Part shown: positions 10,930-22,681 of the stretch, in pieces | Position numbering within the stretch: position 1 is the stretch's first letter | How the letters are laid out: each line of letters opens with the position of its first letter | Assembly (NCBI GenBank): GCA_003194525.1 | Contig: NBIV01000089.1 | Coordinates: 124,001 to 188,000 of the forward strand | DNA length: 64,000 bases | Direction: 5' to 3' | From: Gracilariopsis chorda | Taxonomy: Eukaryota > Rhodophyta > Florideophyceae > Gracilariales > Gracilariaceae | Position numbers and translations under genes: made by a program | Notes under the pieces: generated by a model | The model's database searches: none | Seen by the model: the letters and a program-made list of their open reading frames with translations, nothing else | What the model was told of the DNA's origin: nothing

Positions 10930-13680
10930 AAATAAAAACTATTCCAGCTTTCACAGGCGATATCGCTCCGATATCATTCCAAGTTGCTTGCCTTTGCAGA
11001 GCTGGCCGGGGGTGACTTTCCCAGCCTTAACCGAAAACCCGCTTATACTTAGTGAAACAATCGTCAAAACGCTCTTGTTTTGTTTTCGATAGACTGTTCT
11101 CTCTGCAGTCGTCTACCGATTTGTCCATTGCAGCTCTTATATCCAAATCCAAGTCTCCGCCGACATCCAGATACACATGTTCATCATCGATATCATTCTC
11201 GTCCTCATTCGCGGCACCTTGCACTATCCCCTGCCCTTGAGTAGAGAGCAGTGAGATCTTGTTGCTATCGTGGTGTCTTTCGAGCTCAATCTTCGATGAT
11301 GCCTTTGGTGCAATGCCCAGTGATGGGAAAACACGCCGAAGATGTTTGAGATCTTCCTCTCACGAGATGAACACAGCGAAAGAGCCCTTCCAGGTATTTC
11401 AGGACAAAGTCGGGTGTAATCCGCTGTCAGCCTTCGCGACTAGCGCAGGAAGGTGAATGGTGAACCTGTAACACAGTGCAATACTCCGTCAAGGAGTAGT
11501 GGCTCCCCACAGTGGCGCACACATGACAGTTGTCGGTAGGAGCCGCAGATAGCCGGAGCTACTCTAAATAGGAAAGCGGAAATGCACAGGAAAACGAGGG
11601 AATTGGGATATGGAAAAGGAACGACAACGAGTGACGCAAGTGGCTCGGGGGCCTGGCACTGCCAAGAAATATACCTTATACACGGGCGAAACCACAAAAT
11701 TGATAACAATCCTCAAGATGTGTGTCTTGGCAAGCAAGGGGGTTGAGAACTCCGTAGGCAACGGGATATCCCTCCTAAATGGAGTTGAGTACCGCCGAAG
11801 GCGTAAGAGCTCAGAGACAAGTTCCTGAAGTAGAACACCCTTGTTGGGGAAGATTTAATGGTGCAGCGGCCGTGAGGCAGGCGCACTAAGTATTTTAGCT
11901 TCCCTAGTGTAATAACTACATAAATAGAAAAATGAATCAATATATAATAACCCCCCGTTCCCCATCTAGCTTTGCCCGCAAGCCTTGCCACCGTCCGTGT
12001 CCCACGTGTATCACCAGTGTACCGGGCCAGCTCCTACTCATAGGCAGTGCCACCTCGCAAAAGGGAAAGTCATGTACGAACATGTATGAATGCCGGTGTA
12101 ACGGGGAGAATTACCAAGTCCCCAGATATCCCTCTTACGAAACGTGCTCTTCAATGAGTACAGTGTTGGGATATGAACATCCTGTCCGACGCGAGACATT
12201 AAAGATGCGAGCAGTACGCGGTTGTTCAAACCTAGGGCGTTCAAGAGCTGTCTGCCTATCACAATCCCGGATGTCTGCTCATTCGCCACCAACCAATCAA
12301 CATTGCGAAGGATCATGCGCTTGCCATGACGGATTTCTAGCATCCCGTCCGCAGTGACTTTGAGATCGCATGTGATTGGTGGAGCAGAATTGTTGAATAC
12401 ATCAAATGTGGCCTGTCGTGTGAGCTTATGAATAGACTTCACACCCTCGAGCTTGCAAATCTGGTCGTACACATCCTTTGGTAGGATGTTTGCAGAAGCA
12501 CCCTGGTCTGCAGTGACTTCTTTCTCAAGTTCACCGTTACAGAAATATGCGTCGAAGACTGTGGAGGATAGATGCTCATCGTCACCAACCTTTTTCACAG
12601 AACTTGAGCCTTTTTTCGACGCCTTTCGATTCTCTCTGAATGCTTTCATCAGCATCTTGACTTCTTCTGCAGTGGATTTCTGGCAGTCACGCATGTAATG
12701 CCTCTTTCCCTTACACTTCGCTGTATTCAAGCAGAAAGGTGTTTCTCGTTTGGGTTTAACATTGCGATTATCGTGTTTACTGTCTCGCTTCCGCTTGTTG
12801 GATGGCATGGTGGGCTGCTGGTCGATAGGAAGAATTGAGTCGTTTATGACATCTCTTTGGTTGCGATGCACACATTCGTACTTCTCTGCCTCTTCTTTCA
12901 GTCGCCTCACGTAAGCTCCAAATTCCTTCTTGTGTAGACCAGCATGCGATTCAATTCGCAGAATGGATTCCTTGTGATCCTGAAAGCGATGCGGTCGTAC
13001 GCGCTCACGAATGTGTTTGATAGCAACTTCAGGATTTTTCGTTATTGCATCACTGTATCCATGATCACGGAGAGCGTTACGGTATTACTACCAAATTATA
13101 GACTCGTCCTTGAGCATCATCCATATCCATGTCCATCTTGACTTTTTTGATAGTCTTGTCCTAATGATCAACTAGATTCTTGCTTTGAGCTATCTTCGAC
13201 TTCTCTTGGAGACATTTTTCAATCATATCGTCGTGAAAGTCCTTAAGAAAAGCTGCATCTATAAACTTTCCCTCAAGCATAGTCTCCAACACTGTTTCAG
13301 TTACACTCATCTTTAGTGACACTATAATTGATGTTGAGACAGTCCTTGTTCTTTTCGGCGATCTGTTCTTCATAGCGCTTGCGCATGATTTACGCAATTG
13401 AGGCTACATCGATCTGCTGTAGCTGCGGGGGCTCGATTCCCACGACAGTAGTCTGCTGGACGTGAACTGCGGTGTCCGTGGCTTCGTTCTTCTGCGTCAT
13501 CGTAAAGCGCAAAATCACACAAACATTCCTGCAGAAAAGTTATAACTATACGGATTCGCGGGACTTCGCGCGATTCGCTCGCAGACGAGCAGCACCCAAA
13601 GGTCAATGGATCAATGATGAGCTCTTCTCTCTCCTCTCGTCCCCCCGGCTTTAATGAAGTAGTGTAGACTTCCAACATTC
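10930..13680 (-). pseudogene. gypsy-type gag-protease remnant, split by a solo LTR
   Basis: Minus-strand retroelement debris. A leader possibly containing LTR sequence (beginning TGTTGGAAGTC near 13680) precedes a gag start at 13500. The broken gag runs to about 12910, then an open stretch 12910-12154 follows. It carries a zinc-knuckle-like CX5CX4HX4C (about 12715-12765) and a retroviral-type aspartic protease with DQGASANIL in place of the usual D-S/T-G. The frame continues without loss on the far side of the solo LTR (11303 down to about 11030), ending in the linker that normally precedes RT; a degenerate LGKSPPA-like motif follows. RT, RNase H and integrase are absent. It is a different lineage from elements A-C. 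Confidence 0.75.
11304..12153 (-). repeat. diverged solo LTR related to elements A-C
   Basis: An 850-bp solo LTR in minus orientation. Its left end (TTTGGTGCAATGCCC) matches TGTGGTGCAACGCCC of element C. The middle shares the mirrored CGCACTAAGTA block and the lysine-codon-rich stretch. Its right end GCTCTTCA matches GTACTTCA. It interrupts the retroelement frame exactly: the same minus-strand frame is open on both sides. A possible degraded duplication is ATGCC (left) against ATGAG (right). No internal region remains, so it arose by LTR-LTR recombination (inference). Confidence 0.8.
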
Positions 13681-13683
13681 TAA

Positions 13684-14770
13684 TTAAAAGTTGGGGGCAC
13701 TGGCTCCACGGCGCTCAACATAACCGACAGAAACTAACAGCGAGTTCGTGCGCGCCACAGCGACGATGATTCTTTTGTCCGGAAGAACTTGCAAGCTCTT
13801 GAAATGTAAGTGACTTCTGTATCCCTCGAAGATAAGATTAGAATACGCGCTGTTGCTTTCTTTGGTTCTGGCCTCATCCACAGATCTGTTTTCCAAGTCT
13901 TGAAAGATTCTTATATCAACCCTCGGTGTTTCTGTCTGGTATAGGTGGCAAATGGGCAGTAATTCATGACATGTTTCGTAGCTGCCGCTCTCAGTTTTGC
14001 GATATTGGGCCTGTTTTCCCCAAAACACAATCACTGATTTGAGAGCTGAAAAATCAGCATAAATAACTGGCATTACCGTGACCCGGTCTCCTGCTTCTTT
14101 GATTTTGCTCACTTTATAAATCAAGCCGCACCTATGCGTTTTACTCCCAATTGATTTCTTCCCGCTTCTGTCGTGAATATTTCCAAATGAAGGTCTTGAT
14201 TGATCAATTTTGAACACTTAACTACGATATGGTATGCTGTAACTCTTCATTACGACATTTGGAATTGCCGTAAAACGCCCAATATTCTCCGGGATAATGG
14301 CAGTGACGCGGTTGTACTCTATGTAATGGATTGGTTGATAATTCAACTCATGCCGTTAACAGAACAGCCGGAACATTTTTCGGATGGGCAGCAGTTACCG
14401 AAGCTGATTTCCCGTCGGCGGTGGAGTGGGAGCGTCGAAATTTAAGATGCTTTAAGGTCAACGAGACAGGTCTTTGCGGGGTGTTGTTACTGGCATACAT
14501 ACGCTCCATTTCTGCGATGGCATGTTCCTCATGGTCGGAAAACACTTTTGGCCTGCCTGGTTTGTTCACCTTAAGGCATATCTGTTCCGCTGATGTTGGT
14601 GTGGCATCGTTAGTTACGCTGAGCCGTTTGATATAGTCATTTCGTATGCGGTAACACGTTATTCCGTATTCTTCAGCAAGTTTATGCGAAGAACATCCAT
14701 GTGTAAAACTTTCAAATAACACTTCTTGAAACCATTCATAGAGAGCGAATAGACTGGAGGAAGAAGCCAT
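13684..14770 (-). pseudogene. pogo/Tigger-like DDE transposase remnant
   Basis: Two open pieces on the minus strand. 14770-14348 encodes a helix-turn-helix-like N-terminal region with GRPKVFSDHEE. 14217-13684 encodes a DDE_1-like core with GDRVTVMPVIYADFSALKS and EGYRSHLHFKSLQVL, which in intact pogo-like enzymes reads D-G-Y-R-S-H. Here the second catalytic Asp is Glu. The frame between and after these blocks is broken, and the usual H-x-L-Q-P-L-D block is absent. No terminal repeats were found. The family call is from motif recollection and moderately secure. Confidence 0.6.
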
Positions 14771-14837
14771 TTTAGTGTGTCATAAGTTGGTACAACAGGA
14801 ACGATGGAACATATTCCTGGCCGTTTCTACTTGCGTA

Positions 14838-14895
14838 CAGTTCCCGAAATTCTAATAAATCCACCAAGCCACCGGCCTTGCTCGTGAAAAGTAAG
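14838..14895 (+). repeat. left terminal inverted repeat of Tc1/mariner element
   Basis: Mirrors 16356-16413 with scattered mismatches. It starts next to the target TA. Confidence 0.85.
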
Positions 14896-15173
14896 GCCGA
14901 TCGACGGTGGAGTAGTACATCTGAGCGTAAAGACTATTACAGTTAACGTCATCAAAAGGGCCAAAAGTGCAGAGTAGACCCTAGTAAAAACTTATGTAGA
15001 CTATACAATGTGAAATGCGAAATAGATCCACGAAATTCAATAAATCCAAACACTTGTTTACTATAATTTGGCGCCCTTTTTTTGCCATTTGTAAATGAAA
15101 CTAAGCCTAATAGAACAACACCAAACGGTTTCACAGTTCTGAACAAAGAACGTCTAAACAACAGTTGCAAAAA

Positions 15174-16190
15174 ATGCCCCGCTGCAAAGCTATTACGGAC
15201 AGGGAAAAGGCATCATATTAGCTCAAAATCATGAGTTATTCATCCAAAGAGACATTGCAGAGGCTATCAAGCGCTCTAGGGTAGCCGTGCAAAAGGTCTT
15301 AAACAACTTGAACAAATCCAGCTGAAAGTATTCGCGAGCTAATAACCGAAAGGTTTCGAAAAAAACAGAACGGGTGATAGTTTGCAAATTTTTAACCGGA
15401 GAACTCAGTGCAAATGACATTCGTCGAGACATTCAACTCCCCGTAACAACTGGTCGAGTACAGCAGATATTTCACAAATTTCCACACCTGAAGTACAAAA
15501 TAATCATGAAGGGCCCTTACATGAAGGCAGCACACAAAAGTAAACGGATAAAGTTCGCTAGAAAGTAACTTTAGTCTGAAGCTATCGATTGGAAGAAAGT
15601 TATTTTTATGGATGAGAAAAAGCTCACTTTGGACGGCCTTGATGGGAACTGCATGCATTAGCATGATTTACGTACCGAACCAAGAGGGTTTTCTAAACGG
15701 AATATGGGGGGTGGATCGACCATGGTTTGGGGAGGAGCTATTTATTACTATGGTGCGCCGCAAGTAGTCGAATTGAATGGGAACAAGAACTCTACGGACT
15801 ATGTGAAAGTACTTGAAGAGAAGCTTTTACCTTTTGCTGTAGAAACACTAGGTGAAAGTTGGACTTTAGCGCACGATGGTGCATCTATCCATCGTTCTAA
15901 GCTTCCAAAAGGGTGAATTATACGCAAAAAAGTTGATGTTTTACAGTGGCCGACTCATAGTCCGGACTTGAATTTAATTGAAAATGTGTGGGGTGTATGG
16001 TAAGGGTCGTGCATCAAGTTTTTAAGCAGTTTAATACTGTGGACGAGCTTGGTGCTAAAATCGAATCGGTATGGAACAATATCGAGGAAGCTCTTATACA
16101 GAGACTCTACCGTTCTATCAATAATCGTCTACTATGCGTGCTGGATGCAAATGGTGGACCTTCTGGCTATTGATTGTGTTGTTTTGTCTA
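15174..16190 (+). pseudogene. Tc1/mariner DD34E transposase, broken
   Basis: Degenerate transposase. Recognisable blocks in order are FMDEKK (first Asp, about 15607-15625), a G-rich TMVWGGAI-type block (about 15700-15740), LAHDGASIH (second Asp, about 15868-15895) and WPTHSPDLNLIENVWG (catalytic Glu, about 15948-15995). The spacing between second Asp and Glu is 34 codons, counting one stop codon, so the family is DD34E. There are several in-frame stops (for example 15566-15568, 15659-15661 and 15914-15916) and at least one frameshift after the Glu. Confidence 0.88.
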
Positions 16191-16355
16191 CAAAGTTGTT
16201 TTTGGACTTATTGAGTTTCGTGGATTTATGCTAAATTTCACATAGTGAAGTCCAAATATGTCGTTGTTTGAGTTCTACTTTGTCGTTTTGCTACTACCAA
16301 TGCAAAAACTCTACTCTTGTACATGTTCTGAGCTACTCAACAGATCCTCACTGGC

Positions 16356-16413
16356 CTTGCTCTTCACGAGCAAGGCCGCTGGTCTGTTGGACCTATTTGA
16401 ATTTCGGGCAGTG
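16356..16413 (-). repeat. right terminal inverted repeat of Tc1/mariner element
   Basis: Inverted copy of 14838-14895. It contains a palindromic GGCCTTGCTC...GAGCAAGGCC segment nearby at 16353-16378. Confidence 0.85.
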
Positions 16414-19305
16414 TATTGGTTTTTTGGCACTACATGTCTCTTGGAAAGTTTTCGTTGAGATAGAGATTGAAAGAGAGAGTGAGATTGCGGTTTGTAGTTA
16501 GTTGACTTTCTTGTAAAGCATATGAGTATTGTTTTGAACTTGGAAGGACCTGTCTTTCTCACACCATATTGTGTAAACTATTCATATGAATTTGCCTACT
16601 CTACGCCCATCGGGAGGCTTCGAGTCTTATAATGTCGCCACAGGAACGTGAATGTCGTACCCCGCTGCAACGCGCGTGAACACCTCGTGTAGGCCTCCGG
16701 CCCCGCTGCCACCTCGCGCAGCTCCCCAGGCCTCCTCGGGCGCTCAGGACCTACAGAGCGCCCCACAAGGCCTTAAAAGAGATCAATAAACAGTCCTCGG
16801 CCTTGTCCGGCGTGGGGAGAGAGGACAGTCGAACAGAACGGCAATTGGGTCCCTCTTCGTCCCCCGTCCTGTGCCTGCGTCTCTAGACTTCGCGCGCGCG
16901 ACCATCTCACATGGCCACACATTCCACAGTGAAAACGATGTCCACATTTGCTCTACTACTGTGGCTTAGACTTTTGTGACGGAAAATACGGCTCAGAGAG
17001 GAAAAACCTGGCCTATCACCACCTTCATCTTTGATTTTAGTGATTGGGACAGCTGGTAGCATTTTGTACCGAAGGGTTACAAACCAATCAAACTGGGTAA
17101 AGCTTGAATGAACTGGTTGGCTTGTGACCCACAAAGACCCTTTGACCAGGCAACCTTCGGAGAAAATGACGGGGATCATCCGGGCTCCATAGTGGTGGAA
17201 GCGAAGTTGGCCACCACTCGAAAACACTTACAGAAGCTGATTAGCAGAGTGCCCCTTTCAATCGAATGTGTCAGGTATAAGTCGTCTCACGTCAAAGCGC
17301 TCTTGAACAGTGACTGCGGTTTTCATAAACGTTCACGTTGTGTCACAGAATACAGCACTGGCAATGTAGGAATTGACTTTTGGGAGCGCCAGTAAACTTA
17401 GAATCTATATAGGAACCAAGCAATGAATGACTCGAAGGACAATAATATGTTGCAATGGAAGCGAGACGCATTCCAGTGCATCAATTGGAAACCTGTAAGC
17501 TCCAGAAACCAAGCCGTTTGAGCGCCTAAAGTTATGAGTCACGGCCCCCACGAGAAACGATGGGAGATTTTGGGAGAAATGTCAAGCGAGCGTATTGAAT
17601 TTGTTCGCGCAAGCGACTATGTAAAGAGCGCGCACGCAGAGGGTGTTGCAAAGAATCGGAGCATGAGGGCGGAAATCAAATTGAACGTTGGGCACACTGT
17701 GTTGAAGACACGACTCTCCTAACATGGACGGACATACATGAACGGCGTTGTAACTCCTACACAGGTGAGTAACTCACCGTGAGTTTCAGTACGTCATGCG
17801 CGATCAGCGAAAGCGCCGGGGCGGGGGGGGGGGGGTGTGTGCCCGGCTCAATTCCCGGAATTGTGGTTTTGGGGTGTCGTCACCCTAGGTTAAACGCGCT
17901 GAGAGTGTGAATGACGCAACTTGAGCCATACGTTGGCACGCGCAGTGCTGTCCACCCGTTACTCTTTATTGTGCACTGTAAAAGCGCGGTCGGCGGTTCC
18001 GCCAGCCTCGACTCCCCGGGGGAGGGAAGAAAGCCGGCTGATCTGTTCAGAGAGGGCCCAAGAGGTAGTCTAGTATAGCGTTGCACAGGTGGCAAGTGGG
18101 CGAGATCTACGGGCTGTATTCGCGAATAGAGGCTGACGTGTTGCTTGTTGGCCACAGCGCAAACATGCGGGGTGGGTTATGGGTGTTCAAGGGCTACTGT
18201 ATGCTATGAAGGAACATTCGTATATGACTGTTGCAATTGCTACTAGCCTGCGGGGATCCTCTTCGCTGGGTGGCACGAACAAATTCAACGAAGCGCTGGT
18301 GTGTCACCTCATGCGTATTATTGTTCTGTACGAAACCTTGTTACCAGGGGTACAAAGGTAGGTAACAGTGCACAAGATGTATCTGGCAGCAATCCGTCCA
18401 TTTGTAAGGGTGGGGAGGTTGAGAATTCTCCAGCCGCCTGGCAGGCGCGCAGTGTGATCCAAAATAAGAGTGCGGTGGGCAAAATGTTTCGTTGAGGAGC
18501 CGATCGAACGCACGGGCTCCTCAAGTCGAGTGGCGAAGCTTACGAGGGAGCATATGACATACCGTGTGAAATGAACGGGCGCCGCGACGCGCGCTCAACG
18601 CCCGTCGTGTCCGTCGTGTGTGCACGCAGAAAACGCGCGCAGACGGCGAGCGCGAGCAAGAGGGAGAAGCACAACGGGCGGCGGCAAAGTGGAACGGGCG
18701 GTTGAACGGCGCGCACGGCGGTGCCAAACGTGCAAGCGATACAATCGTCGTGGCCATACAGTACGCTTGAAACTCGGAACTGGCCACACGCCGCAGTCGC
18801 GCGCCCAAACTCTGACGTAACCATACGGCGCGCGCTCGTTGGGGAGCGTCCGCACGTGCGGCACACACGCCGTTTACTGCGCTGGTGGCTATGAAAGGGC
18901 GGCCAAAGTTGCGACGTCGTGGCCGATAACAATGATGATGCAGCACTCGAAGGCGTGCGCGCGTACCGATCCCGGTATGGGAGCCAGGTGGTTTTTGATG
19001 CGCCCGTCGTAACCGCCCGATGGATTGGCGCGCCTGGCGCACGCTGGGGAACGCCACAATTGTTGAGCGTCCGTCGCGAGCACAGCCGACACGCACGCAT
19101 ATGGCTGTGTGACTTTCGACGCCGTCTCTCTCTACATATATAGTAACATACACGTTCAACAAAACAATACCAAAAGGTTGCAGACCAATGTGAGCGCGCG
19201 CGCGCGCTCCATCATCGTTTTCAAAACCGACAAAACTGTTGAGCGACACAGCTCAGCGCCAACAGCGCTGTAGCCCCCTCCCCCCCTCCTCCTCCCCCTT
19301 ACGTC
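16414..19305. other. no convincing gene; low-complexity tracts
   Basis: Short frames only. A GC-rich patch at 16660-16890 with AATAAA near 16784 and another at 17880-18160 with an AATAAAG on the minus strand could be LTR fragments, but no partner copies lie in the window. A run of 13 G sits at 17823-17835. The long overlapping frames at 18520-19250 have arginine-rich composition typical of chance frames in CG-rich DNA. Confidence 0.4.
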
Positions 19306-19340
19306 CCCGTCCCGTCCCGTCCCGTCCCGTCCCGTCCCGT
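19306..19340 (+). repeat. (CCCGT)7 microsatellite
   Basis: Seven perfect tandem copies of the pentamer CCCGT, preceded by a pyrimidine-rich CCCCCTCC tract. Confidence 0.95.
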
Positions 19341-19674
19341 CCCTGTCGGCCACAACAAAGAGTCGAAAACCAATAGCGAAGAAATAAAGTGTCTTGCCCC
19401 GAAACCAGCGATCGAACATATCTTGTACCGTGTGGTACACAAGACACAGCACAAAAAGAAAAAAGCGCCTCGGGCTGAGCAACGAAAGCGTGTGTTCACA
19501 TCACGCGTCAGCCTCCAGCTTGTTATCATCAAATAGCTTGCAGCTTCAAAATATCCACAACCAGCGCGTCCACAAAAAAAAAAACCAACTCCAAACACAG
19601 TGCACCAATTGACAACCACCCACCACAGGCGCGCAACAAGCAACAAAAAAAAAACGTTGTGCATTCCCAGAACT

Positions 19675-21189
19675 TCATCCTCCCAAAATGGCAGCATCGG
19701 CCCTACACCGCGTGCAATTGGCAGGTATCCGTCCCTCCCCCAGTAGTCTCATGTGTTCAAACACAATCTTGCCGACGCCGCGTCCGATGCTCTGGCCGGC
19801 CGGTAAGGAAGGGGAGAAGTGCACGCCCGCCCACAAGCGACTTTGCGCACAATTGTTCGCCGCCTGGAGCGGGCCGCTAAACGCCACGGTGGTGTCCTCA
19901 CTGACGAAGAACGGCAGCGTATCAGTCGGGTAGCGAATCTTGATGCTCGGCACAAAGCCCATCTTGGTGCGAATGTAGGTGTCCAGGTGCTCCATAGCGG
20001 CGGTGCATATGGCGGCGCTGCCCGACGGAAACTCGGAATGCGGCTGGGCACTTATGAGCGACTGCCAGTCCTCCGCGCGCACGGTGCGGAAGCCAGCAGC
20101 CTCACTGACAAAGGCGGTGAAGCGCTGGCGACGCCTGAGGTTGCGAACCAGAGTAAACGGGCGCACGAGGTCATGACGGCGCTTCTCCTTCCACGCAATG
20201 ACGAGCGCGTCGTGCTGACTGAGCATCTCTCCCAGAAACTGCTGCGCCACTTCAAAGTCATCCAGCGCGCCGGCCGTTTCGTAGAAGGCGGAGATGCCGC
20301 CCGTGGACAGCAGCTTGTTGTCCCACCAGCGGGCGAAGAAGCGCTGGCGCGGGGTGAGCGTGGCGGAGGCGTCGAGCACCTCGTTGACCAGCTGCTCGAC
20401 GCGGGCGCGGTCGCGGCTGGTGATGCGCGGGGCGTTCTTCTGGCGGTACGGGGCGGGGACGCGGCGCGCCAGGATGTGAGCGTCGGAGAGAATGAGCGGG
20501 CGGACGGTGAGGCCGAGGTGCGGGACGACGTGGATCTGGTGGGCGAGGCGGCCGTTTCCGAGGTTGAGCTGGCCGGGCACCCAGCGCAGCGGGCGGGTGA
20601 GGCGGAACGGCGGGTCGTACGGCGAGTTGGCCGGGCGGTACTCGGTGTAGTCCTCGAAGGGGATGCGGCTGTTCTCGCGCGAGCGGTCGCCCAGCGAGTT
20701 CCAGCCGTCGTTCTGGAAGAAGTCGGCAAGACGGTCGCCGGCGAGGTTGGCCCAGCCGTTGAGCGTGGCGGGGTCGCGCGAGGAGGACACGGGCTCCAGA
20801 CCGAGCGTGCGCAGGAAGTCTGCGTAGCCGTTCATCTCGGCGGGGAACTCGCGCAGCAGGGCGCGGTACGTGGCGTACGACACGAGGATGGCGTTGTTGT
20901 CGGGCTGGCAGAAGGCGGGGGGGACGGAGTCGTTGGTGGCGAAGAAGGAGAGCGCGTGGGGGCGACAGGCGGCGCGCGCGTCGTAGATGGCGGCGCCGCC
21001 GATGAGGGTGTAGCGGACGACGATGGGGGTCTCGGCGAAGAGGATGCGGGGGGGGGTGAGGGCGCCGGCGGCGTCGTTGATGGGGAGGAAGTTGAGGTAG
21101 AGGCGCTCGGCGAGCGTCTGCGCGCGGGCGACGGGGGGGGAGGGGGCAAGGAGGAGGGCGAGGAGGGGGAGGGCGAGGAGGAGGGGCAT
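19675..21189 (-). CDS. secreted vanadium haloperoxidase-like / PAP2 superfamily protein
   Basis: A 504-residue protein with a strong N-terminal signal peptide (hydrophobic residues about 1-22, A-R-A-Q cleavage region), so it is probably exported or vacuolar. The C-terminal half carries the vanadate/phosphate-binding signature of the vanadium haloperoxidase and acid phosphatase superfamily: K336-x6-R343-P344, PSG at 388-390, and R451-x5-H457. The residue after PSG, normally the catalytic acid-base His, is Ser391. In characterised enzymes this pocket binds vanadate and oxidises halides with H2O2, or hydrolyses phosphate. Which activity survives without that His is not predictable here. The start chosen is the ATG giving the signal peptide. 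The gene is intronless and much more GC-rich than its surroundings; long frames on the other strand are shadows of this bias. Confidence 0.85.
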   Translation of the reverse strand: MPLLLALPLLALLLAPSPPVARAQTLAERLYLNFLPINDAAGALTPPRILFAETPIVVRYTLIGGAAIYDARAACRPHALSFFATNDSVPPAFCQPDNNAILVSYATYRALLREFPAEMNGYADFLRTLGLEPVSSSRDPATLNGWANLAGDRLADFFQNDGWNSLGDRSRENSRIPFEDYTEYRPANSPYDPPFRLTRPLRWVPGQLNLGNGRLAHQIHVVPHLGLTVRPLILSDAHILARRVPAPYRQKNAPRITSRDRARVEQLVNEVLDASATLTPRQRFFARWWDNKLLSTGGISAFYETAGALDDFEVAQQFLGEMLSQHDALVIAWKEKRRHDLVRPFTLVRNLRRRQRFTAFVSEAAGFRTVRAEDWQSLISAQPHSEFPSGSAAICTAAMEHLDTYIRTKMGFVPSIKIRYPTDTLPFFVSEDTTVAFSGPLQAANNCAQSRLWAGVHFSPSLPAGQSIGRGVGKIVFEHMRLLGEGRIPANCTRCRADAAILGG

Positions 21190-22681
21190 GGCGGCGAAGA
21201 AGAGCGATGCGCGCGCGGGAGTGCAGGGAGGGGGAGGGGGGCGGTGGTGGTGGGGGGAGGGAGGGGGTGGGGGGGAGGGGGCCTTTTGTGGGCGGCGAAC
21301 GGGTCATGGCGGCGGGGGGGGGGCGTTGTTGGCGGAGGGGGGAGGTGGCGGCCGACAGCGGGGGGGGAGCGCGCGTGTGCTTCGCGGCAGCGCCGTTGCG
21401 GGCGTGGCGCGGGCGGTGCCGATGCGAGGCGGCGGCGGCGCGCGAAGGCGCCGCTCGCTGCGGGCGGGGGCGCGCGTGTGGCGCTCGCGCGCGGCGGCGT
21501 CCAAACGGTCAGCGCCGCGCCGTCAGCTGCTCGACGGCGCGGCGACAGAGCGCGCTGTTTACAGCGGCGCCGCACAGTCACACCAGACGCGACAGCTGTG
21601 ACTGTGGCTCCTACTGTAGTACGACCGGGGTGAGGGATACCGCATGGCGTAATGTGTTGGTAGCTATCTGTGACAAGCTCCGTCATAACCACAACTGCTT
21701 TGTGCAGAAAGCAGACTGTAGAGGGTTGCGAGGTTTTAGCTCTGAGCAAAAGGTTACTGCCGCTCTTCGACTTCTAGCGTATGGCTGTATAGCACATAGT
21801 GTAGATGAATATGTCCGTATGGAAGAATCGCCAGCAGCCGAGTCAATGAAGCAGATCTGTAGAGGCGTCATTGCCAGCTTTTCTACAGCATATTTAAGAG
21901 TTATCGGCGCTGCCGACGTTCAAACCATACTCAGAAGAAGCCGTCATCATGGATTCCCAGGTTTAATTGGGAGTAATGATTGTTCAAAATGGTTGTAGAA
22001 AAATTGTCCAGTGGCGTGGAGATGTAAGTATCAAGGTAAGGAACGGAAACCAGCGGTGAATTTGGAGGCAATAGCTGACGATAAACTATGGATTTGGCAC
22101 GCATTCTTTGGCACGCTCGGAAGCGAGAATTATATAAACGTACTCGAAACATCTCCGCTACAAAACAAAATTTGGAACGGGTCCTTCCCCCCAAAAGATT
22201 CTTACACTCTGAATGGAAAGGAAAAGCATGTACACTACTTTTTGTGCGATAGCGTGTACCCAAAGTACCCCTTATTTGTTCATACGATTCATTAACCAGT
22301 CACCGAGAAGGAAAGGAACCTTGCAGAATGGCAAGAGGGGAAACAAAAGCATGTACAACGTGCTTTCGGTGTGCTGCAAGGAAGATGGCATATAACCAGG
22401 CCCGTACATGTGACTGACTGACTACCACCCAATTTTAGGTGACTAATGACTGACTGTCTACCGACCCGGTTTCGAAGTCACTCGAAAGTCACATTAATCT
22501 TACAATTGCGTACGTGTACATGTATCAAAACCCAAGCGCACGTTCAAGCTGGTCGGCACCGTCGCCGCTGCTCCCTCCCTGTCTCTCAGCAACGGCAACA
22601 CGCGAAAGCGTCGGCTACATACTGCCATCATCCGTCCATTGTCCTTGTGAAACCCACATCCACCCTCTCCTCCTTCCTGTA

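Larger units (their letters stand above)
14838..16413 (+). mobile_element. Tc1/mariner element, complete ends, inactive
   Basis: A 1576-bp element flanked by TA on each side (14836-14837 and 16414-16415), the Tc1/mariner target duplication. Long terminal inverted repeats are visible: the left end CAGTTCCCGAAATTCTAATA mirrors the right end, read inward as CACTGCCCGAAATTCAAATA, and similarity extends about 60-80 bp, including GGCCTTGCTCGTGAA. One transposase remnant lies inside on the plus strand. Confidence 0.9.

Noticed and set aside
16660-16890. Possible LTR or SINE fragment with an AATAAA signal
   Set aside because: No second copy, target duplication or internal promoter boxes were found in the window.
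16907-17395. Pair of overlapping ~100-codon frames on both strands
   Set aside because: No motif on either strand; neither can be preferred.
18521-19249. 242-codon minus-strand frame
   Set aside because: Arg/Ala/Cys-rich, no domain pattern, overlapped by equally long frames. Likely chance in CG-rich DNA.
19819-21633. 604-codon plus-strand open frame and other long frames over the haloperoxidase-like gene
   Set aside because: It lies antisense to a gene with a clear signal peptide and active-site motifs, and its composition (Gly/Val/Glu/Arg-rich) is what the complementary strand of GC-rich codons gives.
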